This document shows, one piece after another, positions 35,283 through 44,988 of a stretch of 64,000 nucleotides of DNA. Each line of letters opens with the position of its first letter. Position 1 is the first letter of the stretch. The notes below the pieces were generated by a model. The model was not told the origin of the DNA. It did not search any database and saw nothing but the letters and a program-made list of their open reading frames with translations. A program made the translations under genes and the position numbers. This stretch comes from Marasmius tenuissimus (taxonomy: Eukaryota > Basidiomycota > Agaricomycetes > Agaricales > Marasmiaceae), in assembly GCA_029532415.1 (NCBI GenBank), contig JAQOTA010000058.1, positions 1,612,001 through 1,676,000 of the forward strand, given 5' to 3'.

Positions 35283-37133
35283 TCATGAATCTATCTCATC
35301 ATCACTGGTCGGCGCCGTATTCAGCTCCCTCACCTTCTCAGAAGGTGTCGAAGTCGTATAAGGCGAAGAAGGCATCGTCGCGGCTATAGCCGTAGGCTCC
35401 GGCTCACCAGGAGGCGAATACAACGGCAACGGCGTAGGATCCAGCTTCCTATCACCATTCATATCGAACAACTCCGAATACGGTGGCAACACAGGTTCCG
35501 AGGCGATCGTTTTATCCCCCGTATCTTGGACCTCTTCAAGAGAGATACTCTCCCCCGTGACCGTCGACGTGAAAACCGACAAGCTGTTCGCAATGCTCGG
35601 CGTGGGTAACCTCGGAGCGACGTTCTCGAACCGCAGCGGCGTGTTGAACATGAACGCCTCCCAAGCAGTCTCCTGATGATCTGCACTGTCGAACCCAAGT
35701 GTGATCTTCACCGACACTTGGTGGCGGACGGTCAATAGAGGACCAGAGCTGCTCGGCCTACGCACTGCGTCGCCTGCCCATTCGATCGAAGCGACATCAG
35801 ACTTGCTGTTGTGTTTCGCTTCGGGAGGCGAGAGGGGGATGGCACATTGGAGAGTGAACCAGGTCGAGGCTTCCATATCGCTGTCAGCGAAGATGTAGTT
35901 GCGGCCGTCGGCTTGATATTGGCCGTTGGAGGCGGAGGAGAGTAAGGAGAAAGAACGCGAGTCTTCGGATTCCCCAAGGAGTGGGACATACAGGCCATCG
36001 CACAAGTACGCCATCTTTGCCGATTTGCGCAGAGGAAGGTTAGGAGGCTGCTCAGAATCGGGGGGAAGGGGGAAACGGGCAGCGAATTCTGACGAAGGGT
36101 TTTTTCTGACAATGTAAAGCAATCGGTCGATCAGCGTCCGACCTGCGGGTGGGCAGAGATGAAACTCACCTGCACTTTTCCTTCTGCACAACATTGATCG
36201 TGAAACCCATGAACTGCATCCTGTTTCTATCCTCCTCGCTCATCCCCTTGGTTCGCATTCGCAACGTAAATGGCAACGAGTCGCTCTTCATATCCACATA
36301 CTCTGGCACCGAAACCAAGATTTGAACCTTGCTCCAGACGTCCACCGGTATGAATGGTGTCGGCCCCGAGCCGTCCTCGGGGGCTTGGACTTGGGGGTTG
36401 ATGTAGAATGTAGAATTAGGAACGACCGGGTCTTTTGTAGATGTAGAGGGGGTGGAAATGAACCGACGAAGGTTGATCTTTTTGTCAGCATGAATGGTGC
36501 GCTCGGGTGACCAGATAGACGAGTACAATGAAGAGATACTGTTCGACCAGGGATCGCGAGAGCTGACCATGTCGACAGCGAGGAATTTTGCGGTTGCGTA
36601 TAATGAGTACGATACGCCGAGCTTTTCGTCTGGGCCGTAAGAGCTCGACCTGGGTAACCAACCAGGGATAGTAAGGTTGAAGACTATGCTCCATTGACCT
36701 GATGACATCGATAAGTAAGCGCGATGCTACATAACACGATTGAACTAGACTCACAGGGCTCCTTGGTGTTCTTGTGACCATCGTTACTCAACAACAACGA
36801 TTCCTGAGGTGCCAAATCTTTTGTGATATGACATAGACGAGTGGAAGAGTAGCCGACGAGGGGGGTGTAAACCTCAGTCTGACCCTCGAATGTGAGGTCT
36901 AGGGATTGCAGAAGAAGCTTCGTTTTCCGATTCCGGCTGAAGTGGAAGTATGATGGCGATACAGATATTAAGACATGGCCTGAGAGAGAGTATGCCGAGC
37001 TGCGGGTTCAACGCGAAAACTTTGGTCAGAGATGACTTGGGGGAGCTCTGAGGATGAACAACTCACTGAGGGTCTGGCTTCCCGTACATGTCGAGATTAC
37101 AAGAGGTAGGAACGATTTCCAATGAGACTGCCA
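35283..37133 (-). CDS. Arrestin-related trafficking adaptor-like protein
   Basis: Alpha-arrestin-type adaptors recruit Rsp5/Nedd4 ubiquitin ligases to membrane transporters. The start at 37133 gives MAVSLEIVPTSCNLDMYGKP. After a first intron comes an arrestin-N-like strand block (AYSLSGHVLISVSPSYFHFS; LLLQSLDLTFEGQTEVYTPL). The arrestin core continues with WSIVFNLTIPGWLP and ends with MQFMGFTINVV. The C-terminal tail holds two LPxY motifs, LPPYSE and LPLYSPP, which in yeast ARTs bind the WW domains of Rsp5. The longest exons are about 36690-36178 and 36170-35283. Exact ends of the small middle exons were not fixed. The tail is Ser/Pro/Thr-rich, as in other ARTs. Confidence 0.72.
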
Positions 37134-38023
37134 TTTCCGATAGTGAAGGGGCGGAGAGAGGCAAGAAAAGTTGGGCGGACGAAACAGGATGCTGTTGTAG
37201 ATTATTAGATGAAAGCTATTGAGGTCGTTAAGGGAATTAAGCCGAGGAAGAGTGATTGATTGACGTAAACCGAGCCGTCTAGGTGGTGGTAGGAGACAAA
37301 GAAAGAAAATAAATGGGAACAAAGGCATTCTGAGGCACGATGCTATTTGAAGGCGGAGAGGGAAGGATGTTACAGAATGAATTCCATAATAGGACAGGCG
37401 TGCAAGACGTCACCGCGGTGATTTGGAATGGTCGCGGAGGCAACAATGTCGAAATGTCGAATTCGTCATGTTTGGTTTCGCCTCGGCTGAAACACTCGAG
37501 CTTTGGCAACCTTTGGCCACCATTGACGCTCAGGCCCACCCAGGGACACACAATTCAGATTCCCTTGTTTTCGTTCAAGCCTTTTGCTTCTTGCCTGCTT
37601 CTTTCAGTCACTCTCTTGTATTTTTCACTTATTTTATTAGTCTCAATTCAAAGAGGATTCAAGTCCGTTTCGCGCAGCACGGTTGGAAGCAACCGGAAAC
37701 CGGTCGAAACATTCTGTCATAAGTATTTCAACTCTTACACCAGCTTGCTGTTTGGCCACAAGTTGCCAACCCCCTTTCCAAGACGATAGTCGGATCGCCA
37801 GTGAAGGTGCGACGATCCTGGCCGCCAGCTGCCCGACGGATACAAGCAGGGTCTGTTGCATCGCTTCGCACCAACATTCATGAGTATCAAGTAACTCAGT
37901 TATGGGTGCTCGTGAAATCCATACTCCGAGTGGTCGGGAGGTTTTACGCTATCCAACTGCGAGCAATGGCATATCATAAGGCTTTCCCCTCCTCAGATCT
38001 GCCATCCATTCCACACCATCACA
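37134..38023. other. Intergenic between arrestin-like gene and tRNA
   Basis: About 890 nt of promoter and spacer sequence. Open frames are short and have no motif. Confidence 0.55.
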
Positions 38024-38119
38024 GGCCGTGTAGCGTAATGGTTAACGCGCTAGTTTCCGGTGAAGCGAGTATTCAGACCAGACAGCTAGAGATTGTGGGT
38101 TCGAGTCCCACCATGGTCG
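38024..38119 (+). tRNA. tRNA-Arg (anticodon CCG), intron-containing
   Basis: Acceptor stem GGCCGTG pairs with CATGGTC (two G-U pairs) and the discriminator is G. The D arm is GCG...CGC around TAATGGTTAA. The anticodon arm is CTAGT/GCTAG with loop TTCCGG plus A once a 23-nt intron (38061-38083) is removed. The T arm is GTGGG-TTCGAGT-CCCAC. Anticodon CCG is at 38057-38059 and reads CGG codons. Mature length without CCA is 73 nt. The intron sits one base 3' of the anticodon, the normal eukaryotic position. The arms match a classical tRNA-Arg(CCG). Confidence 0.93.
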
Positions 38120-38637
38120 CTTTTTGTGGTAAGCGGGGGCCAGGGAAGTCACTTTGGTGATTTCGTCCAGGCCGACGCACTTGCAGTTCAAGGTAACACC
38201 TCAAAGCGTCCTCAAAGCGTCTTCGACGTTTCCTTACGGCCAAAGCTTCGATTGATTAGCTGGGCCTGGGAAATAGTTTGCTGAGGAATCTACGTTGCCG
38301 ACCTCACTAAGCTTCACTACTTAGACTTGACACGTCTGGCCTTACCTGTGTCTACAACAATGGGTCCACGGGCCAATACGCCAGACTGCCAGTAGACTCC
38401 AAGACAAGTAGTCTTTATGAGGCGTTAACTCCGTCACGTACATATTCCCTCCTCCGATTCCTCAACCATATTACGATCTCTTCGTTCCGAGTTTCAACAG
38501 AACACAATTCAGTGTATCACCGCCCACAATATACATCTCCCGAGCATGCTCAGGTGAGTAAGCACTCCCAGCCAAATGGTACAGCGGCCACCTACACACA
38601 ATACACAACCCGCGGTACACGATCAACAATCCAGCCA
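38120..38637. other. Intergenic between tRNA and BRX1
   Basis: About 520 nt downstream of the tRNA and downstream of the converging BRX1 gene. A run of T just after the tRNA (38120-38125) may end RNA polymerase III transcription. Nothing else recognised. Confidence 0.55.
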
Positions 38638-39939
38638 TCAAGCAAACACCTTCGAGACGGCCAATTCATCTTCCCCGCGTGCTTTTGCTTGTCTCTCCCT
38701 GCGCCGGGCTGTCTCGTCCTCGGCGTCCTTCCTAACACCGTATTTTGCACCCTTCTCCCTTCGTAAAGCTGATCGGACTGCCGCGGGGGATACGAATTCT
38801 GTTCCATGGGTGAATGGTGGTAGGGTCGAGTATGTGAGGTGAGGTGGACATGTCAGACGGATGACATGAATGGGTGGCGGAGAGAAGGTGCAAGGGGTGA
38901 AAGTGAATGAGCGAAGTGAGGATAAAGGCGCAGGCTTAGTCCGACACGTACCGGGGTTAGAATATACGGTCGCTCCACCGAACGCGCCCTCGAAGATTCG
39001 GATGGGGGTTAGCACGAACCGAGGCCCGATCTCGACGAGAGTCGTAGTCGGAGGTCCATTTGGCTGAGAGGGGTCTTTTTCGAGGATCTAGGTCGCATCG
39101 TAGAGTTAAACAATGACAGTAAGCGAAGGAGCTTGACTAACCTGGAAATTGCGGAACCATATTTTGTTATCGACGATTGAAAATGTCAGAATGTGGTCTA
39201 TAAATGGTTTTGCTTTCCGCGCGGTAGGAGGTACGCCGAATATCTAGGCAATGGATGAGGGTAAGCACCGGTAGGAGCTAAAACCTAAATCAAGCCACTC
39301 ACATGTGTGAAAACCTCCTTCGTCAGCTTTCCCCACTCAGTCTCCTCAAAACTCGCATCAAAGCTCAATAGCCCTCTACTCCCTTTCAAACAATTCCCGG
39401 TCAACTTGAGCTCGTCCATCGTATGCACGTTTTGCACATGCATCTTGATCGAGGGGCCGTTCGGCATTTTGGCAGCCCAGAGGTACAGATCTTCATGACG
39501 ACGAGCTTCAAAGTAGAGCGTGTTATTGCAGTTGTTGAGGTCTGCGAGTTCGGGGAGGAGGTGAAGTTGGGATTTTGAGTCGAGCTTGGAATCTGGTTGC
39601 CAGGATAGACGAGTGAGTATCTATGCCCACTGATCATGAAGGGTTTTCCGAACCTTTCTTGACATGAGGCAATAAAGAATCGATGTCGCTCATCAAATGT
39701 CGCATTCGATGAGTTATACCTCGAGAGGAAAGTAAGAGGACGCGCTGCTTGTTCTTCATTTTCTTGGTGACACCAGTTTGTGGTTGTTCTTCGTCTGCTT
39801 GTCGATACATCGATTAGAAATGCGACGATAATTCTGGGTGTGAATTGTACGCACCATCCACGTCCATTTCGTCCGCCTTTCTTTTGCCTTTTGCGACTTT
39901 TGAAGCATTAGCTTTTTGGGCTTTGAGGACTGAGGCCAT
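38638..39939 (-). CDS. BRX1: Ribosome biogenesis protein Brx1 (Brix domain)
   Basis: Nucleolar factor for 60S subunit assembly. Start at 39939 gives MASVLKAQKANASKVAKGKR with a basic N-terminus. The Brix domain follows: RVLLLSSRGITHRMRHLMSD, LADLNNCNNTLYFEARRHED, LYLWAAKMPNGPSIKMHVQN, ELKLTGNCLKGSRGLLSFD, then HILTFSIVDNKIWFRNFQI, FVLTPIRIFEGAFGGATVY and, after the last intron, EFVSPAAVRSALRREKGAKY. The C-terminus is basic and ends AVSKVFA. The last intron (38951-38799) is 153 nt, much longer than others here; its splice was chosen because it rebuilds the conserved NP-EFVSP junction. It is divergent from CWF18, with 213 nt between the two ATGs. Confidence 0.93.
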
Positions 39940-40152
39940 GATGAAGATGAAAGCAACACTGAGTAAGTTTCCTTGCGGCTATAGGCGTAAGCTGCCTTCA
40001 CGGGCTGAACTCGTCGAGATGGAAGATGCTGGGCCCTGGCAGTGGAGGTGAGTGAACGCCCCTTCAAAAGAAAAGAAATTTTGGCTAAGCGCCGGACCGG
40101 TCGTTAATTCGCCAGTAGCTTAGTCAGCTGCGCTGTGAACCTTTCCCCAACC

Positions 40153-40795
40153 ATGTCACTTGCTGATGCTGCAGACGCTAGAAAAGCGCGATTACTGGCT
40201 CTTAAGAAACGAAAGGAAGGACAGGCGTACGTGAATATTTCCTCCTCACTATTGTGGTATTAACAGCCTTATATCAGAGATGACAACGAGCCTGTCCTGA
40301 AAAGCCGCAACTTCGACCCCGATACGAGGACGCTAAAGAAACATACGCAGTCGGCTGATGTTGATATGGAGGATACTGTTGAGAAGAATGTGGAAGGGAT
40401 AGCTGAGCAGATAATAGCGGAGGATGAGCAGAAGAGGCAGGAGGAATTGGTACGTCTGTGGTTTTTCCCGTCTCTTTGGACTCGGTAGGCTTATGGAGAG
40501 TTTTGGACGTAGGATATCTTCAACATCGCACCCAAACGACCGAATTGGGATCTTAAACGCGAAACGGACAAGAAGCTGGCGAAGCTAGAGCGGAGGACGC
40601 AAGAAGCGATACATACGCTCATCCGTTCGTACCTTTCGGTTGACTATGTCAAGTTCGTCCTCGTCCTAACGCGCGTTTTCTTATCAAGGTCAAAGGCTGG
40701 CTGCACAGAAAGGAGAATCTGAAGATATTATTGGTGCCATGAAGGCTCAGGAAAAGGCCCATGTTGATGAGGACGCTAACTCGGATGAAGACTAG
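40153..40795 (+). CDS. CWF18: Pre-mRNA-splicing factor Cwf18 (CCDC12 homologue)
   Basis: Small component of the activated spliceosome and Prp19/Cdc5-associated complex. Exons 40153-40226, 40278-40449, 40513-40624 and 40689-40795 join in phase to give 154 aa. The protein is highly charged and helical: ARKARLLALKKRKEG, LKSRNFDPDTRTLKKH, then the family core FNIAPKRPNWDLKRETDKKL, and IIGAMKAQEKAH near an acidic C-terminus. Length matches CCDC12/Cwf18. It shares a 213-nt divergent promoter with BRX1, pairing ribosome biogenesis with splicing. Confidence 0.9.
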
Positions 40796-41143
40796 CCTGA
40801 CTTCATGGTTGGTAAGTTGTATATTCTAATGAGACGGATTGCACTTTCTCATCATGGACAGATTACATACGGGACTCGCAGCATTTGGAGCACTCCGCGA
40901 GGTGGGACAGATGTCGTCCGGTGAAGGGTGGAGAACCCTCGGTATCTTATGCAAAACTGATACTGGCGGCGCAAACAACCTAACCTCTTGTGACTTGAAG
41001 AAGCTCAGGTTATTGGATGAACGCCTGTCGATGTCGAGGGAGCGACAGTATATCATCCCAGTCGAAGTGCCGACCTCCATGTGTCATGATAGCATTGAAA
41101 ATATTGATTGATGATTATATAGATGCTTCTTCTTGCCTTTACT
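40796..41143. other. Intergenic between convergent CWF18 and AKR genes
   Basis: About 350 nt. A 90-codon plus-strand frame starts at 40839, but its position just after the CWF18 stop and lack of motifs suggest 3' untranslated sequence. Confidence 0.5.
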
Positions 41144-42144
41144 TCAATCCTTGAATGCCTGCTGCATGTACACTCTCTTGTGAATCTTGGAACCCTCCAC
41201 TTCTATCTCACGTATCTCATCGGAGGTCAGGTCAGGGAGTGCGCGGATCTCTAGCGTTTCCTTTATCCTGGATTCCTTGGAAGAAGTCCTGCAAATGGAA
41301 CATATCAGAATAGTTGTCCAGACGACATGAGATTCCCCACTCACGTTACTACGACAATTCCTTTCTGAATCTGCCATTTCGTGAGGATATGGCCCGCAGA
41401 AACTGTTTTGCCTGACTCCTTCGATAGTCTCTGGGCAATCTTCTCGAGTACAGGGTCTAACGGGCCACCGGGAGCCTTGGTCACGGGAACTAGGCCACCG
41501 TATGACTCGATAGTGATGCCCTTCTCTTTCGCGTACTCATATATGGGCTTAACTTTGTTCCAGACGTAGGGATGAAACTCGATCTAGAGTCGTGGCGTTG
41601 AGAGGTGAGCCCACGTTCTGCATCGTCCTTCAGCATTGAGAAGACTGACCTGATTGGCGGACGGAACGACAGTGGCGACTTGAACGACTTCCTTGAGGGC
41701 ATCGACGTCGAAGTTCGATACACCTATACTCTTGGCCAGCCCTTCCTTCTTGACCTCCTCCATCCCCTTCCACAAGTCCTGAAGGTTTCCTTGTGCTCGG
41801 GCAACGTGGGGCGAGTGAATGAGATAGAGATCGACATAGTCCAATCCGAGTTTCTTGAGCGACTCGACCAGCTTCGATTTGGGCGTGTCTCCCTTATCGA
41901 GGTTGGGGTGGAGTTTCGTCGTAACGAACAACTCAGAGCGAGGGATTCCAGATTCCTTGATACCTGCGCCCAAGGAGTCCTCGTTTTCGTAGATTTGAGC
42001 ACCGTCCAGGTGCCTAACACCAGCCCGAATGGCAGTTACGATGCTATTTTTAGCGTCCTGCTTGTAGAGGGCAGTACCGGTGCCAAAACCGATCCAGGGA
42101 ATCTGGACGTTATCGTTGAGAGTGATTGTTGGCTGTTGCGACAT
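41144..42144 (-). CDS. Aldo-keto reductase
   Basis: NADPH-dependent carbonyl reductase, single-domain TIM barrel. Exons 42144-41650, 41583-41345 and 41288-41144 join in phase to give 292 aa, a little shorter than typical AKRs. Motifs: IPWIGFGTGTAL near the N-terminus; HLDGAQIYENE with catalytic Asp and Tyr; LFVTTKLHP with catalytic Lys; YLIHSP with catalytic His; SIGVSNFDV; and the cofactor stretch KGIVVVTTSSKESRIKETLE. All four catalytic residues are present. The physiological substrate cannot be told. It is divergent from RPL7, with 602 nt between. Confidence 0.92.
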
Positions 42145-42746
42145 TGTGGATGGATGGAATTCATCATGATGTCCCCCGGATTTTTATACCTCCTCTGGTA
42201 ACAAATGTCCGGATATGATAAATCAAGGTCATGACGCCACCCACCCGCGTGTGCTGACTGATGCATGGATCTACCTGTTTCTTCCGTCGAACCGGTTGTC
42301 GTGAGATTTTGGAAAGGGAATAGAATGAGTCAGTGGGAGAGCTCACGAAAGTCAGACTGAAACTGAGCGCTGAGCGCTGAGGCTCTGATCATTGTCAAAG
42401 TAAGTGCACCAAGGCAAGAGCAGGAGGTAGAGAAACATGAACATTCTGGACCTCCGGGTTTCCTTAGAAAAGTTCAAATTGTGAGGAACAGGGAAAGCAA
42501 ATACTTGCCGGCCACAGACATCTGCTTACCTGTTAGAAGTGAATTCAAGATGAAAACGGTTCATAAAACGTAGCAATTAGGAAAGTATGGGCCCCGACTC
42601 GCACGACGCTGTGATTGTGGAGGTACAGAAGAACGAGCTTTGAGAGGCGTGGGAATATATTTGTCAGACTGCATAGATCCAAGCCACACAACATTAGCTG
42701 CCTGCCATCACCTTCCCAATTTATCGACATTCCTCAAGACTCCCCA
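42145..42746. other. Divergent intergenic region between AKR and RPL7
   Basis: About 600 nt shared as promoter for an AKR and a highly expressed ribosomal protein gene. A pyrimidine-rich tract typical of fungal ribosomal protein transcription starts precedes the RPL7 ATG. No gene seen. Confidence 0.5.
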
Positions 42747-43854
42747 ATGGCGCCCTCCACGACGTACGTATGCCAAATTCCTTTGCGATGAATGTAGTCT
42801 AACTCGCTCCTTGCCATCGTTTCACAGAGTCCCGAGCGCTTCCGTGAGTTTGGAAGGTTTTTTCTGAAGGTTCAAGAGTTCTGAAACTTGGGTTCATAGG
42901 CGATAGAAGTCCCGGAGACCCTCCTCAAGAAGCGCAAGCAAAACGAAAAGGCCCGCGAGGAGCGCCTCGCTGCTGCCACTGCTGCACGCAAGGTGTGTGT
43001 GTGACAGTGCGATTGCCGATCCAATGGAATCTAACAAGATCTGGTTTGCAGTCCCGCCTTGCGAAGCGAAAGGTTATCTTCAAGCGTGCCGAGTCCTACG
43101 TGAAGGAGTACCTGTCGAAGGAGAAGGAGGAGATCCGCTTGAAGCGTGCTGCACGGGCCTCTGGCGACTTCTACGTTCCGGCAGAGCCCAAGGTGTACTT
43201 CGTTGTCCGTATCAGAGGGTGCGTGATACTGTTTTTCTCAACGTCTTAAGAGACTAAAAAATTTGATTAGTATCAACGAAATCGCCCCCAAACCCCGTAA
43301 AATCTTGCAGCTCCTCCGCCTGCTCCAAATCAACAACGGTGTCTTCGTCAAAGTCACCAGGGCTACGCAACAGATGCTCCGTCTTGTTGAGCCCTATGTT
43401 ACTTACGGGTGCGTGTTTTTCACGTGTGGATCCGATCTATACGAAATAACATATCTAACATATCATCCTGTTTTCCAGCGAGCCCAACCTGAAGTCTGTC
43501 CGTGAACTGATCTACAAGCGTGGATACGGCAAGGTCAACAAGCAGCGTGTTCCCCTTTCCAACAACCAGGTCATTGAGGAGTCCCTTGGTCAATACAACA
43601 TCCTCTCCGTTGAAGATCTCGTTCACGAGATCATCACTGCCGGCCCCAACTTCAAGCAGGTCAGTATCCGCTTTTGCCGTACTACAAGTACAAGCAGCTC
43701 ATTTCAGCTATAGGCATCGAACTTCCTCTGGCCGTTCAAGCTCTCCAACCCCACTGGTGGCTGGAGACACCGGAAATTCAACCACTACGTCCAGGGTGGT
43801 GACTTCGGAAACCGGGAGACCAGTATCAACAAGCTCATCCGCCAAATGAACTGA
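42747..43854 (+). CDS. RPL7: 60S ribosomal protein L7 (uL30)
   Basis: Seven exons (42747-42763, 42828-42843, 42900-42992, 43052-43218, 43271-43408, 43479-43659, 43714-43854) join in phase to give 250 aa, the expected eukaryotic length. The N-terminal basic region ([20 protein letters not shown]) is followed by [75 protein letters not shown] and the C-terminal [20 protein letters not shown]. The first two coding exons are only 17 and 16 nt. High intron density near the 5' end is common in ribosomal protein genes. Codon use leans to C-ending codons (GTC, AAC, CTC), as expected for strong expression. Confidence 0.96.
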
Positions 43855-44161
43855 TTGATATGTTTGTGTTTTGCTTATGACCGAGCGCTGGGTTAGGGAT
43901 CACGTAGGGTTTTCCTATATCATGTTGGGGACAAAATTAATTCCACCTTGCACTCTCCTTCTCACCTACATCACTTGTATGCCGCTATATGATTAGTCTA
44001 AGCCTATGTTCTGGCGACCTCGCCACGGAGAAGTGAATGACGAGCAAAAAACTTTTCGAAACTCAAATTAATGTGGGGGACGTCGGCGTGATTGTGAATA
44101 AGAATCAGTTCAATCCACGGTCGTAAGTAGTGTACATGGTTCCGATTTCGATGGGCACATA
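43855..44161. other. Intergenic between convergent RPL7 and GMF genes
   Basis: About 307 nt of shared 3' flank; nothing recognised. Confidence 0.6.
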
Positions 44162-44744
44162 TCACTTGCCAGCCAGCTTTGCATCGATCGCCTCCTTCGT
44201 CAAGGCCTCCGGTCCATCGCGAACCTCGACGACTCTACTCACATCGGCCTGCGTATCAATGGTTAGATCTTGCTCAGTTAGACGCGTTGACGCTCACCGT
44301 TTCTTGAAAGGCCAACAAGGCGCTTGCATGTAGTGTGAGGAGACCGGTTTCGCTGGTTGTCGGTGCCCAATTTACCAGGACAAGTGGGAAGGACTTTCTT
44401 CCATCCGAGTGGTTCAGTTCATAACTGAGTACGACGTAGCGAGGGCTGTTCTCCGGAAGCTCTGAGGGATAAGTATGACTATTGAGCGCGAGGTTATTCG
44501 ATTTATGGCAGTTCTACGTACCCTCTGCCAGCTCCTCCATGCTAACATTATCGAACTGTTCAACCTCCTCCATGATGAGCTTCTGCTTGTTAATCTTGAT
44601 AACTATTGCTGCGCTTCCTTCATTGCGACGAGCGAATCGAAACTTTCGCAGAGAATCCTTGACCGATTGGGGAATATCAACTGTTTGTGACTATGTTGAA
44701 TATTAGAATGAATTATCCCATATCGAATCAGAGGAACTGACCAT
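44162..44744 (-). CDS. GMF1: Glia maturation factor-like ADF-H protein
   Basis: GMF binds Arp2/3 and promotes debranching of actin networks. Exons 44744-44742, 44690-44522, 44461-44298 and 44248-44162 join in phase to give 140 aa, the normal GMF length. The protein runs through TVDIPQSVKDSLRKFRFARR, IVIKINKQKLIMEEVEQFDN, ELPENSPRYVVLSYELNHSD, FPLVLVNWAPTTSETGLLTL and VSRVVEVRDGPEALTKEAID. The first coding exon is only the ATG, cut directly by the donor (ATG|GTCAGT). I prefer it because the next codons begin the conserved TVDIPQ segment. It is divergent from the MFS gene, with 244 nt between start codons. Confidence 0.9.
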
Positions 44745-44988
44745 GGATCGTCAACGTTGTCGTCGTTCAGCTTCAAGAAACCTCGATCTGATCCTATTAT
44801 CTTATCTAGGAGCCTGCTGGCAGCTGCGGGCGCGAATCTTGAACATTACGCATTTGCCGGATACTATATGCCGGCTACGTTGGCATTTTGTCAGACGACC
44901 ATCGTAATCCCTTCCTCTCATGTTTCCCTGACGAAATCCTTTATCAGCCAGTAGCAGTGCTCTAGTTTCTCTCCCAGTCCCCACTATC

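Noticed and set aside
40839..41111. 90-codon plus-strand open frame after CWF18
   Set aside because: Starts 44 nt past the CWF18 stop, has no motif, and fits a 3' untranslated region.
41605..42201. 198-codon plus-strand open frame
   Set aside because: Antisense of the aldo-keto reductase first exon.
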